Source: JABDMH01 sp050298535
GTDB taxonomy: Bacteria; Bacteroidota; Bacteroidia; Chitinophagales; Saprospiraceae
Direction of reading: 5' to 3'
Assembly (NCBI GenBank): GCA_050298535.1
Contig: JBNKUI010000113.1
Location: 163,892 to 227,891 of the forward strand
Length of the DNA: 64,000 nt
Within the stretch, counting starts at the first letter, position 1; every line of letters starts with the position of its first letter. Shown here piece by piece: positions 55,564 to 63,920 of this stretch. The translations under genes were made by a program, and so were the position numbers. Under the pieces are notes generated by a model, which made no database searches, was not told the DNA's origin, and saw only the letters and a program-made list of their open reading frames with translations.

Positions 55564-55582
55564 ACATTAGTAGCTGGCAATA

Positions 55583-55614
55583 TTGTTCCAGACCTATATG
55601 AGTTATTACATTTG
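55583..55614 (+). promoter_or_regulatory. Candidate fmt promoter (TTG ... TACATTTG)
   Basis: TTG at 55583-55585 is followed by 21 bases and TACATTTG at 55607-55614, both elements of the Bacteroidota promoter at proper spacing. ATG 55643 is 28 bases further on. The best promoter candidate in the window. Confidence 0.55.
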
Positions 55615-55642
55615 AGCTTTCAATTTTTAGTCAATTGATTTC

Positions 55643-56599
55643 ATGGAAAGAGAAGATTGCAGAGTTGTATTTATGGGTACGCCTGAGTTTGCCGTAGAAA
55701 CCTTACAGTTAATTCATGGGGCAGGCTATAATTTGGTGGGTGTGGTGACATCCGTGGACAAACTGGGTGGACGTGGTCGGAAACAATTGCTGGAATCAGC
55801 CGTCAAAAAATATGCAATCCAACATGGTCTGCCGCTGCTACAGCCTAAAAACCTGAAAGCAGCTGATTTTAATGAGGCATTACGCAAATGGAATCCAGAT
55901 ATCATCGTAGTCGTAGCATTTAGGATGCTCCCGGAAGTAGTGTGGTCGATGCCATCCATTGGCACTATTAATCTGCATGCATCTCTCCTTCCCGCCTATC
56001 GGGGTGCAGCACCTATCAACTGGGCTATTATACGGGGTGAACAACGGACCGGAGTCACAACATTCTTCATCCAAAAAGAAATAGATACCGGAGATCTGCT
56101 TTTGCAAAAGGAAGTTCAAATTGAAAATAGCGATACGGCAGGAACTCTTCACGACAAGTTGATGCATGTAGGAGCTGAAGTTGTACTAAAAACATTAGAT
56201 GATGTGATCAGTCAACAAATTTCACCTCAGCCACAGAATCACACACAAGCGACTAAAGCTCCCAAGATCTTTGCTGAAGATTGTAGAATAAATTGGCATC
56301 AACCAGCTAAGGTGGTATATGACTTCATCCGAGGTATGAGTCCCTATCCCGGAGCCTGGACGCTGCTGCACGGAAAAACCCTCAAGATATTCGATGCAGA
56401 AATTACTCCCTGTACTCAGCGTGTAGCACCCGGAAAGAAAGTAATCCACGATAAAACCCTTTCGATTGGAACCCTCGACCATCCCTTATCTGTAAATTTA
56501 CTACAGATAGAAGGTCGTAAACGAATGAAAATCAATGACTTTCTAAATGGAATTAAATTGGAAGATTATCCTGAAATTGTAAGAGGCCTAGAAACCTGA
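55643..56599 (+). CDS. fmt: Methionyl-tRNA formyltransferase
   Basis: 318-aa enzyme that formylates initiator Met-tRNA. VVFMGTPEFAVETLQLIHG opens the Rossmann domain; INLHASLLPAYRGAAPINWA (109-128) has the catalytic Asn110 and His112; TGVTTFFIQKEIDTGDLLLQ holds the catalytic Asp149. The C-terminal OB-like domain includes VYDFIRGMSPYPGAWTLLHG. Length is normal. Its 3' end overlaps a small minus-strand ORF by 12 bases. Confidence 0.95.
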   Translation: MEREDCRVVFMGTPEFAVETLQLIHGAGYNLVGVVTSVDKLGGRGRKQLLESAVKKYAIQHGLPLLQPKNLKAADFNEALRKWNPDIIVVVAFRMLPEVVWSMPSIGTINLHASLLPAYRGAAPINWAIIRGEQRTGVTTFFIQKEIDTGDLLLQKEVQIENSDTAGTLHDKLMHVGAEVVLKTLDDVISQQISPQPQNHTQATKAPKIFAEDCRINWHQPAKVVYDFIRGMSPYPGAWTLLHGKTLKIFDAEITPCTQRVAPGKKVIHDKTLSIGTLDHPLSVNLLQIEGRKRMKINDFLNGIKLEDYPEIVRGLET

Positions 56600-56782
56600 A
56601 AGCGCTACTTTCTTCAATGACTCGAAGATAAATTTCGAAATTCTAACATCTGTTAGTTCGGAGCCCGATGCTGAAATACCACTGTCAAGTACGGATCCTG
56701 TGCAATAATTCAGGTACAAGAAACAAACTAAAGACATTGCGAAGAGCAATATAACCGCTGAAATCCTAATTGATTTTTTCAT
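56588..56782 (-). CDS. Small putative membrane/exported peptide
   Basis: 64-aa ORF with a basic N-terminus and a hydrophobic segment (ISAVILLFAMSLVCFLYLNY, residues 8-27), then a polar tail with DVRISKFIFESLKK. It has an ATG and a mostly unshared sequence, with only 12 bases overlapping fmt convergently. No homologue recognised. It looks like a small exported or anchored peptide, but it could be a chance frame. Confidence 0.4.
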   Translation of the reverse strand: MKKSIRISAVILLFAMSLVCFLYLNYCTGSVLDSGISASGSELTDVRISKFIFESLKKVALSGF

Positions 56783-56919
56783 TGTGGCTTAGTTTGATGT
56801 TGCTAAAGTATTAGAAAAATCTATAATGAGTCGTTAATTAATCTTAAAATATCATTAAAGATCTTCTATGCTAGTAGACGTAAGTTGTGGGTATTTGGTT
56901 GCACATCCGTCTAAAATAT

Positions 56920-58482
56920 TTATAGATTTATTTTTAGAAGCCTCCCCACATATGTTTCCGGCCCTTCTTTCATGAGTTCTCCCACTGTTCCTTGTGCTAC
57001 TATAATGCCTTCATGGAGGATCACCAGAGAGTCACAGAAATGGGTAAGAAGTGCCACATCATGTGCTACCACAATTAGTGTCAATCCAAGCGCATTTTGT
57101 AGGCTGATCAGTAGTTCCACCATCTTGAGCTGCACTGACTTGTCCAGTGCGCTGAGTGATTCGTCGAGAATAAGTAATTCCGGATCGGCAGCCAATGCTC
57201 TGGCGATCGCCACTCGCTGCTTCTCGCCGCCTGACATTTCATTCCTCTTCTTATCCATGAAATTGACCTCCAACCCCACGTAATTTAGGATCTCTATACC
57301 CCTTGCTCTCCTATCCAATACCGATAGCCGGGAGAATGCTTGTAAGGTATCGGACAGGATTTCACCCACTGTCAGATGAGGTGGCATTGCCGTCGAGCTA
57401 TCCTGTAGCAGATACTGGACATTCCCAAAATACTTCCGGGGGTTACTTCGGACGCTGTCTGCGATTTCCTCGCCCTTATACAACGCATTACCATCGTATC
57501 CACATTCCAGTCCAGCCAGGATTTTGGCAAGTGTTGATTTTCCGGCTCCAGATGCTCCCAGCAATCCAATCCTCTGCCCCTGCATCAAATCAAGGGTGAT
57601 ACCCTTCAGTACCTTCGCTCCCCGGTTATAGCTAAAGGAAATATTCCGAAGTTGAAAGATGTACGGTTGCGATACACGTCTGGCCACCGCGGCCTGTGAC
57701 AGCTGTGTAAAACTACGCTTTAGATTCCTTACGTAGGGGTGCTCATCCCCCTCTTGATCCATCCGGCCACTGTAGACTACCTCACCCTGATACATGACAT
57801 GCCACTCGGGAGAAATTGCCATAGCTAATTGCAGATCATGGGTCACCAGGATGAAAGTGAATCCCAGAGACTGTTGGAGATCTTTCAACAAGGCCAGTAA
57901 TTCCGCCTTTAGTAGAGAATCCAGTGCGGAGGTGGGTTCGTCAGCGATCAGCACCTGACATCCTGCCGCCAATGCCATGGCAATGCATATGCGCTGCTGC
58001 TGACCTCCGGATAGCTGATGGGGATAGGATTTAAAAATTCGATCAATATCCTGAAAACCAACTTTTGCAAGTAGATCTCTTGTGCTACTTGCCGCATCTG
58101 TTTTTGACTGCCCTACCACATATCGGTATACTTCTACGATCTGCAGACCGCATGACCTCGTTGGGTTCAGCGCCAGACCCGGATTTTGCAGTATTACAGC
58201 AATTACACGACCCCGATATTTTAGCCAACGGGGATCATCTTTGACTGGCAATGATTCGCCATTGAGGAACATCCTGCCTTCCTCCACATGAGCTAGTTCT
58301 GGCAGCAGTCCGAGCATTGCTTTCACCAATGTTGATTTCCCGGAACCGGTCTCCCCGACTATCACAAAAGAAGATCCCGAGGGTACCTGCAGTGAAACAT
58401 TCTTCACGGCATATTTCGTGACATCCTTATTAGTAAAAGAAACAGTAAGATGATCGATTTCGATTGCAGGTGGTGCCGTCAT
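56920..58482 (-). CDS. Fused double ABC ATPase, oligopeptide/nickel type (YejF-like)
   Basis: 520-aa protein with two complete ABC domains. Domain 1: FVIVGETGSGKSTLVKAMLG (Walker A), ILQNPGLALNPTRSCGLQI (Q-loop), LSGGQQQRICIAMALA and VLIADEPTSALDSLL. Domain 2, from about residue 270: LLGASGAGKSTLAKILAGL, MSGGEKQRVAIARALAADPE and LLILDESLSALDKSVQ. The fused layout is that of DppD-DppF/YejF ATPases of peptide importers. No permease or binding protein is next to it. Start at ATG 58482, one base after the Nif3-like stop; a longer frame overlaps it. Confidence 0.88.
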   Translation of the reverse strand: MTAPPAIEIDHLTVSFTNKDVTKYAVKNVSLQVPSGSSFVIVGETGSGKSTLVKAMLGLLPELAHVEEGRMFLNGESLPVKDDPRWLKYRGRVIAVILQNPGLALNPTRSCGLQIVEVYRYVVGQSKTDAASSTRDLLAKVGFQDIDRIFKSYPHQLSGGQQQRICIAMALAAGCQVLIADEPTSALDSLLKAELLALLKDLQQSLGFTFILVTHDLQLAMAISPEWHVMYQGEVVYSGRMDQEGDEHPYVRNLKRSFTQLSQAAVARRVSQPYIFQLRNISFSYNRGAKVLKGITLDLMQGQRIGLLGASGAGKSTLAKILAGLECGYDGNALYKGEEIADSVRSNPRKYFGNVQYLLQDSSTAMPPHLTVGEILSDTLQAFSRLSVLDRRARGIEILNYVGLEVNFMDKKRNEMSGGEKQRVAIARALAADPELLILDESLSALDKSVQLKMVELLISLQNALGLTLIVVAHDVALLTHFCDSLVILHEGIIVAQGTVGELMKEGPETYVGRLLKINL

Positions 58483-58483
58483 A

Positions 58484-59383
58484 CTATTCAGGTGCCCAAA
58501 GTGGATCTCCGGCCTCCACAAACTGAATAGGGACCTCATCAATAAATGTCTTTAGCCACTCAGCACAATATTCCATACCTGCCTCCTCTGAGTTGGCATG
58601 ACCCAGCAATATCAGGGCTTTTGTTTTACCCTGCGCCACCGCATCCCGCACATACTCTACGGTTTCCCACTGATGGGTTTCACCTATAATTAAAGCTTCC
58701 ACGTCTTTTCTGCGCAACATCCGTATCTGCGATTGACTGCCCGGAGCACCCATCGAGAATCCGACTTTCGAGACTTCCATATTGGGATCTCCCACCACAC
58801 TTAGAGCAGAAGTCTGAAACTGATCCCGGAGAGACTGAGCTAGGTCCGAAACTGTCTGTACAGGCAACTCAAATACAAGGGGATGCACTTCACTTTGATA
58901 TGCTTTCCACCCCAATCGATTGATCATACCGACCTGGATACCATCAGGGCTGGTGCGATGCCAATGGTCATGAAAGCGAAGCACCACCATGTCATGTTCT
59001 TCCAAAAAAGCCCGTTTCATTTCGAAAACCTCATCGCCTCCAAAAAAGTCCGAATTGTCAAAATGATTGTAATAGGTTGGTTCGTGCGTGATGATCATAT
59101 TGAGACCCGCTTTCTGTGCTCGCTGTATGACGTCATACGTGGCCAGGAAAGTTGTAGCTATACCGGTAACCTCGGTGTTCCCGGATCCACTTTTATAGGT
59201 ATCCACGGTTTCTTCCATCCATTCACAGGTAAGATTATCTTTAATTTTCCCGAGAATATGGTCCGCTGTGACACTTGTAACGAGACCCTGGTTGGTGATA
59301 TTTTTATGACTTGCAGAACGAAAGGCAAGAAATATGCTGCCCAACATAACACAGGATATTACGCCTGTAACTAATCGATTCAT
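58484..59383 (-). CDS. Exported Nif3/YbgI-like metal-centre protein
   Basis: 299-aa protein with the Nif3-like dinuclear-metal fold: VTGIATTFLATYDVIQRAQK, MIITHEPTYYNH (with the HE metal ligands), FHDHWHRTSPDG and ILLGHANSEEAGMEYCAEWL. Nif3 proteins are usually cytoplasmic, but here the first 30 residues (MNRLVTGVISCVMLGSIFLA) are a signal peptide or anchor, so this one is probably exported. Start at ATG 59383; a longer frame adds 14 residues that do not change this. Activity unknown. It follows the CCA-adding enzyme and precedes the ABC ATPase on the same strand. Confidence 0.82.
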   Translation of the reverse strand: MNRLVTGVISCVMLGSIFLAFRSASHKNITNQGLVTSVTADHILGKIKDNLTCEWMEETVDTYKSGSGNTEVTGIATTFLATYDVIQRAQKAGLNMIITHEPTYYNHFDNSDFFGGDEVFEMKRAFLEEHDMVVLRFHDHWHRTSPDGIQVGMINRLGWKAYQSEVHPLVFELPVQTVSDLAQSLRDQFQTSALSVVGDPNMEVSKVGFSMGAPGSQSQIRMLRRKDVEALIIGETHQWETVEYVRDAVAQGKTKALILLGHANSEEAGMEYCAEWLKTFIDEVPIQFVEAGDPLWAPE

Positions 59384-59445
59384 AAATTCCAGTTTTCTCA
59401 AAAAGTACAAAATTGTATAACGCAAGACACCAGTAGACAGGCAAT

Positions 59446-60879
59446 TTACTTGTCGCTATTTACATTTTTGGGTGGGAGATTGAGCTTGTTGGCCTCTTCC
59501 AGCATAAATGAATAAGCTGCATCGAAATCATTGGGTATAACCCCATCCAAGATAGCCTCTCGAATAGCCGTTTTGATCTCCCCCACTGCCCTCGAAGGGC
59601 CGATACCGAAGGTTTTCATAATCATATCACCTGAAATCGGAGGTTGCCAGTTTCGTAATTGATCCTTCTCCTCTACTTCCTTCATCTTGTCACGAACCAA
59701 CTGGTAATTTTCCAGATACCGTTTTACCCGTTGTGGATTCTTTGATGTGATATCTGCCTCACAAAGCAACATGAGGTCATCAATATCTTCGCCGGCCTCA
59801 AATAATAGTCTACGAATCGCGGAGTCTGTGATATCCTCTTTACTCAAGCTGATCGGTCGCAGGTGTAAGCGCACAAGTTTTTGGACATACTTCATCTTAT
59901 GATCGAGCGGCAGGCGCATTTTCCGAAAAATGCGAGGCACCATGGCAGCCCCCAATGCTTCATGACCATGAAACGTCCAACCGGCCTGATCATCAAATCT
60001 TTTGGTGGGTGGCTTGGCAATATCGTGGAGTAAAGCCGCCCATCGCAGCCAAAGGTTGCGAGATTTGCAAGCTACATTATCCAGCACTTGTAGAGTATGG
60101 TAAAAGTTGTCTTTGTGACCGATACCATTTATGACTTCCACCCCCTGCAGTGCAGCTAGCTGAGGAAAAATCAATTCGAGCAACCCCGTTCTAAACAAGA
60201 GCCTGAAGCCCACAGAGGGCTTGTCTGACTGCAGAATTTTAGTCAACTCGACCGTAATTCTTTCTTGCGATACGATATTGATACGGTTTCGATATAAGGA
60301 TACTGCCTTGAGTGTCTCCTCATCAATATGAAAGTGAAGTTGGGTACTAAAGCGGATCGCCCGCATCATACGCAAGGGATCATCACTAAAGGTCTTTCCG
60401 GGTTCCAGCGGTGTCTTGAGAAGTTTCTCTTCAAGGTGTTGCAATCCATGGAACGGATCAATAATCTCGCCATAGGACCCATCATTTAGGCTAACTGCCA
60501 ACGCATTAATCGTAAAGTCTCTACGGTTCTGGTCGTCTTCCAGGGATCCTGATTCCACCGTTGGTTTTCGACTATCCGGCCGATATGATTCTTTTCTTGC
60601 TCCTACGAATTCAATTTCACGATCTCCGTGGCGAAGCATGGCCGTTCCAAAACGTTTATACACGGTGACACGCGGTATGGGCCGTAAGTAACCAGCTACT
60701 TCACTTGCCAGATCGATACCGCTACCCAGACAAACAATATCCAGATCTTTGGATTCTCGGGCTAACAGTCGATCCCGAACGTAACCACCGACTACATAGG
60801 CGGGCACACCCATCCTGGATGCAGCCATTCTTATAATATTGAAAATCTCCTGGTCCTCCCGGGTTATCGCAAAGATCAT
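59446..60879 (-). CDS. cca: CCA tRNA nucleotidyltransferase/poly(A) polymerase family with HD domain
   Basis: 477-aa class II nucleotidyltransferase. VVGGYVRDRLLARESKDLDI (quoted 29-48) has the G[GS] motif and catalytic DxD; RRDFTINALAVSL and DDPLRMMRAIRFSTQL follow; the HD domain at about 260-330 contains WAALLHDIAKPPTKRFDDQ. It adds CCA to tRNA 3' ends, or in related proteins repairs them; the HD part gives phosphohydrolase activity. It is four bases from the dusB stop, so the two are likely cotranscribed. Confidence 0.92.
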   Translation of the reverse strand: MIFAITREDQEIFNIIRMAASRMGVPAYVVGGYVRDRLLARESKDLDIVCLGSGIDLASEVAGYLRPIPRVTVYKRFGTAMLRHGDREIEFVGARKESYRPDSRKPTVESGSLEDDQNRRDFTINALAVSLNDGSYGEIIDPFHGLQHLEEKLLKTPLEPGKTFSDDPLRMMRAIRFSTQLHFHIDEETLKAVSLYRNRINIVSQERITVELTKILQSDKPSVGFRLLFRTGLLELIFPQLAALQGVEVINGIGHKDNFYHTLQVLDNVACKSRNLWLRWAALLHDIAKPPTKRFDDQAGWTFHGHEALGAAMVPRIFRKMRLPLDHKMKYVQKLVRLHLRPISLSKEDITDSAIRRLLFEAGEDIDDLMLLCEADITSKNPQRVKRYLENYQLVRDKMKEVEEKDQLRNWQPPISGDMIMKTFGIGPSRAVGEIKTAIREAILDGVIPNDFDAAYSFMLEEANKLNLPPKNVNSDK

Positions 60880-60883
60880 AGAT

Positions 60884-61888
60884 CTAATTTATCACTTCTG
60901 CATGGTAGCTACCAGCATACTGGTCCGCAATTTCATCGATTATGTCGATAAGTACCGCAACTTCCATCTCTTGTACTAGACGAGCCCGATACTGTTTGAT
61001 ACCTGGCATACCTCTGAAGTAGTTGGTATAGTGCCGCCGCATCTCCAGTACTCCCAACTTATGCCCCTTCCAGGCTACGGAATCCAGCAGATGTTTCTTG
61101 ACGGCCCCGACTCTTTCATGTAGGGTGGGCGGTGCATGATGTTCCCCGGTTTTAACGTAGTGCTTAATTTCCCGAAATATCCAGGGATTTCCAATCGTAG
61201 CTCGGCCAATCATAATGCCATCCACACCGTAGCGCTGCCTATATTCTACCGCTTTCTCGGGAGAGTCAATATCACCATTACCGAAGATGGGGATGTGTAT
61301 TCTTGGATTCTCCTTTATTTTGCCAATCAGCGTCCAGTCAGCCTGCCCCTTGTACATCTGCTTTCGCGTTCGGCCATGGATCGAGAGTGCTCTGATACCC
61401 ACATCCTGCAATCGCTCGGCCACGTCTTCGATGTATCGGGTGCGATCATCCCAGCCCAAACGAGTCTTTACCGTGACCGGCAGCGATGTACTTTTAACGA
61501 TGGCATCTGTCAACTCCACCATACGGTCTATATCCTGAAGTATGCCTGCCCCTGCCATCTTGCATACCACTTTTTTTACAGGACATCCAAAGTTAATATC
61601 GAGCACCTCGGGTTGAGCTTCCTCGACAATCTCAGCCGCTCGCCGCATAGAATCCAATTCTGCACCAAAGATCTGGACTCCAATAGGACGCTCTTCTTCA
61701 TATATATCCAACTTTTGGACAGATTTTGCAGCATCGCGGATCAATCCCTCTACAGAGATGAACTCGGTATACATCATGTCACATCCCTGAGCCTTACAAA
61801 GAGCCCGAAATGGCGGGTCACTGACATCCTCCATGGGAGCCAGTAATAGCGGGAAATCTCCTAAGTCTACACCACCCAATAAAACCAT
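60884..61888 (-). CDS. dusB: tRNA-dihydrouridine synthase
   Basis: 334-aa flavoenzyme that reduces uridine in tRNA D-loops. LLLAPMEDVSDPPFRALCKA near the N-terminus, EVLDINFGCPVKKVVCKMAG (with the catalytic cysteine), PVTVKTRLGWDD, LSIHGRTRKQMYKGQADW, and GVDGIMIGRATIGNPWIF are the Dus signature. The start is ATG 61888: the GTG at 61915 overlaps a TACTTTTG promoter-like element on the minus strand, which makes the shorter start more likely. It heads the dusB-cca unit. Confidence 0.94.
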   Translation of the reverse strand: MVLLGGVDLGDFPLLLAPMEDVSDPPFRALCKAQGCDMMYTEFISVEGLIRDAAKSVQKLDIYEEERPIGVQIFGAELDSMRRAAEIVEEAQPEVLDINFGCPVKKVVCKMAGAGILQDIDRMVELTDAIVKSTSLPVTVKTRLGWDDRTRYIEDVAERLQDVGIRALSIHGRTRKQMYKGQADWTLIGKIKENPRIHIPIFGNGDIDSPEKAVEYRQRYGVDGIMIGRATIGNPWIFREIKHYVKTGEHHAPPTLHERVGAVKKHLLDSVAWKGHKLGVLEMRRHYTNYFRGMPGIKQYRARLVQEMEVAVLIDIIDEIADQYAGSYHAEVIN

Positions 61889-61914
61889 GCAACGCGTCTT
61901 GAAATTTACAGGCA

Positions 61915-61922
61915 CAAAAGTA
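61915..61922 (-). promoter_or_regulatory. Candidate -7 element (TACTTTTG) of dusB
   Basis: Plus-strand CAAAAGTA is TACTTTTG on the minus strand, 27 bases before ATG 61888. It decides the start of dusB in favour of the ATG over the GTG at 61915. Confidence 0.45.
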
Positions 61923-62087
61923 CATATTATTCAACTCTTACCTTTCGAAAGCTGGAGCAGCAAACTTTCGGAGTCCATCAATTCTTCTACGTTTAGCTAA
62001 TATTAATATTTACATTTTGCAAAGTGATCCTTCATCAAAAGGATAATTCTCATACTAGGTTATCCCACAAATTTCTATCTTGAGTTC

Positions 62088-62103
62088 CCTGAATCGATTC
62101 AGG
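62088..62103. promoter_or_regulatory. Perfect 16-bp palindrome upstream of nhaD
   Basis: CCTGAATCGATTCAGG is its own reverse complement, about 98 bases before the nhaD ATG. A dyad of this size is typical of a dimeric regulator site; the regulator is unknown. Confidence 0.45.
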
Positions 62104-62200
62104 CTCTGTTCGTCATTTTTTGAAGAACACCTGATCAGGAGGGCATTATCCCCAATACACTAAAAAAAACAATTAGGAAATTAACTTTAACCGCTACTGA

Positions 62201-63535
62201 ATGCTTACCACTGTAATTATCTGTTTTATACTGGGTTATCTAGCCATTGTCTTTGAGCATCCATTAAAACTAGACAAGACAGTTCCAGCACTTATTATGG
62301 GTGCCGCCATCTGGGCTTTTATATCACTGGGCCATCTTGATTTGGTAGGTGCCGATCATGAGTTGGGACATATGGAGGAAGTACTTCTACACCATATTGG
62401 GAAGGTAGCGGAAATCCTCTTTTTTCTGATCGGGGCCATGACGATCGTAGAACTTATTGATCTGCATCGAGGCTTCGCGGTCATCACCAATAGAATCAAA
62501 ACTACCAAGAAGAAAAAGATGCTCTGGCTATTAGCCATCCTCTCTTTCTTTTTATCGGCAACACTTGACAATCTGGCATCCACCATTGTTTTGGTCTCCC
62601 TTTTAAGAAGATTGATTCCGGATAAGAAAGAACGACTCTGGTTTGTGAGCATGGCTGTAATCGGAGCGAATGCGGGAGGAGCCTGGTCGCCTATTGGTGA
62701 CGTGACCACGACCATGCTGTGGATAGGAAAACGTGTATCCACCCTCGGACTCATTGAAAATCTGGTGTTACCCTCTATAATTTGCTTGGTGGTCCCTGTA
62801 CTGGTTGCATCTACCTACAAGGTGTTTCAGGGTAATATTACGATGACTGAGGATGCTTTAGAAAAGGAGGAAGAAAGTAAGCTTTTAAGTAGTCGCATCA
62901 TGTTGTTTGCCGGTGTTGGCGGGTTAATTTTTGTTCCCATATTCAAGTCTATTACGCACCTGCCACCCTACGTCGGTATGATGCTAGCAATGGGTATTGT
63001 TTGGTTGATTTCTGAATATATTCATCCTGAGGAAGACTTCACCGAAGAACGCAAACATCTATATAGTGCGCACACCGCCCTTTCGAGAATAGAAATGAGC
63101 AGTATTCTTTTTTTCCTGGGTATTTTGGTGGCGGTTGCAGGCCTTGAATCTGTGGCCGTGATGGGTCATGAGGGCCATCCGGTAGGTCTTTTGCGATATC
63201 TGGCTGAGAGCCTGGCAGAAGTAGTGCCCAATCAAAACATTGTGATTATCATTCTGGGATTTCTCTCGGCGATTATAGACAACGTACCACTGGTGGCCGC
63301 ATCTATGGGTATGTATACACAACCCATAGATTCAGAGCTATGGCATTTTGTCGCATACTCGGCCGGGACGGGTGGAAGTATGCTGATCATTGGATCGGCT
63401 GCCGGGGTTGCCGCCATGGGTATGGAACGCATTGATTTTATCTGGTACCTGAAAAAGATCTCATTTCTGGCACTCATGGGATTTTTAGCGGGGGCCTTCA
63501 CATTTATTCTCATAGCTCCGTTCCTACATGGTTAA
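62201..63535 (+). CDS. nhaD: NhaD-type Na+/H+ antiporter
   Basis: 444-aa integral membrane protein with about 12 helices. LGYLAIVFEHPLKLDKTVPA and ILFFLIGAMTIVELIDLHRG near the start, LSATLDNLASTIVLVSLLRR, IGANAGGAWSPIGDVTTTML and LSAIIDNVPLVAASMGMYTQ later are signature segments of NhaD; the aspartates in the LDN and IDN motifs are ion-site candidates. It exchanges Na+ or Li+ for protons, fitting a saline habitat. The lipoprotein gene follows closely. A palindrome lies in its upstream region. Confidence 0.93.
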   Translation: MLTTVIICFILGYLAIVFEHPLKLDKTVPALIMGAAIWAFISLGHLDLVGADHELGHMEEVLLHHIGKVAEILFFLIGAMTIVELIDLHRGFAVITNRIKTTKKKKMLWLLAILSFFLSATLDNLASTIVLVSLLRRLIPDKKERLWFVSMAVIGANAGGAWSPIGDVTTTMLWIGKRVSTLGLIENLVLPSIICLVVPVLVASTYKVFQGNITMTEDALEKEEESKLLSSRIMLFAGVGGLIFVPIFKSITHLPPYVGMMLAMGIVWLISEYIHPEEDFTEERKHLYSAHTALSRIEMSSILFFLGILVAVAGLESVAVMGHEGHPVGLLRYLAESLAEVVPNQNIVIIILGFLSAIIDNVPLVAASMGMYTQPIDSELWHFVAYSAGTGGSMLIIGSAAGVAAMGMERIDFIWYLKKISFLALMGFLAGAFTFILIAPFLHG

Positions 63536-63545
63536 GGTGTTAAGC

Positions 63546-63920
63546 ATGAAGCACTTCCTATGGATGAGCATCTTGGCAATAATGTTCCTGCTGTCAAGCG
63601 CCTGTCACACTATTGACCAGAAAGACCTGCAAGGCACCTGGGTGGGACAGCAGGTGATCGAGGCCGGCGATACACTCACGATGGATCTTTCCAATCTTCG
63701 ACTACATTTTGATCCAGATGGATCATTCACCTATGTCAAGACCAGTCGCGAGCGATTGGCAGGTGCGTACTCTATCTCCGGATCCTTACTAGAATTACTC
63801 GTTAGTGATCCGGCACCGGAAACTATTCTCATTCAAATTTCAGATCTATCGGCCGATGCAATGCACCTCCGCATGAACCATGATGGTAATGAGCGGCATC
63901 TGGGGTTGGTGAAGGAGTAG
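63546..63920 (+). CDS. Small putative lipoprotein, lipocalin-like
   Basis: 124-aa protein. MKHFLWMSILAIMFLLSSAC ends in a good lipobox (SSAC), so it should be a lipoprotein with mature start at the cysteine. The mature part (LQGTWVGQQVIEAGDTLTMD, LRLHFDPDGSFTYVKTSRER, LAGAYSISGSLLELLVSDPA) reads like a short lipocalin-type beta-barrel (GTW then SFTY). ATG 63546 is the likely start; ATG 63528 would overlap nhaD. No function known. Nothing is seen in the last 80 bases of the window. Confidence 0.65.
   Translation: MKHFLWMSILAIMFLLSSACHTIDQKDLQGTWVGQQVIEAGDTLTMDLSNLRLHFDPDGSFTYVKTSRERLAGAYSISGSLLELLVSDPAPETILIQISDLSADAMHLRMNHDGNERHLGLVKE

Larger units (their letters stand above)
61889..62200. 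other. 312-bp divergent intergenic region between dusB and nhaD
   Basis: Holds the dusB promoter candidate (61915-61922), AT-rich palindromes near 61999, and a perfect 16-bp palindrome at 62088-62103. No coding region is supported. No TAnnTTTG element for nhaD was found; TAACTTTA near 62182 is one base off. Confidence 0.6.

Noticed and set aside
61889..61915. GTG start of dusB at 61915
   Set aside because: It overlaps a candidate TACTTTTG promoter element; ATG 61888 fits the family N-terminus.
62356..62754. 132-aa minus-strand frame inside nhaD
   Set aside because: nhaD is strongly supported by its motifs; the antisense frame has no recognisable features.
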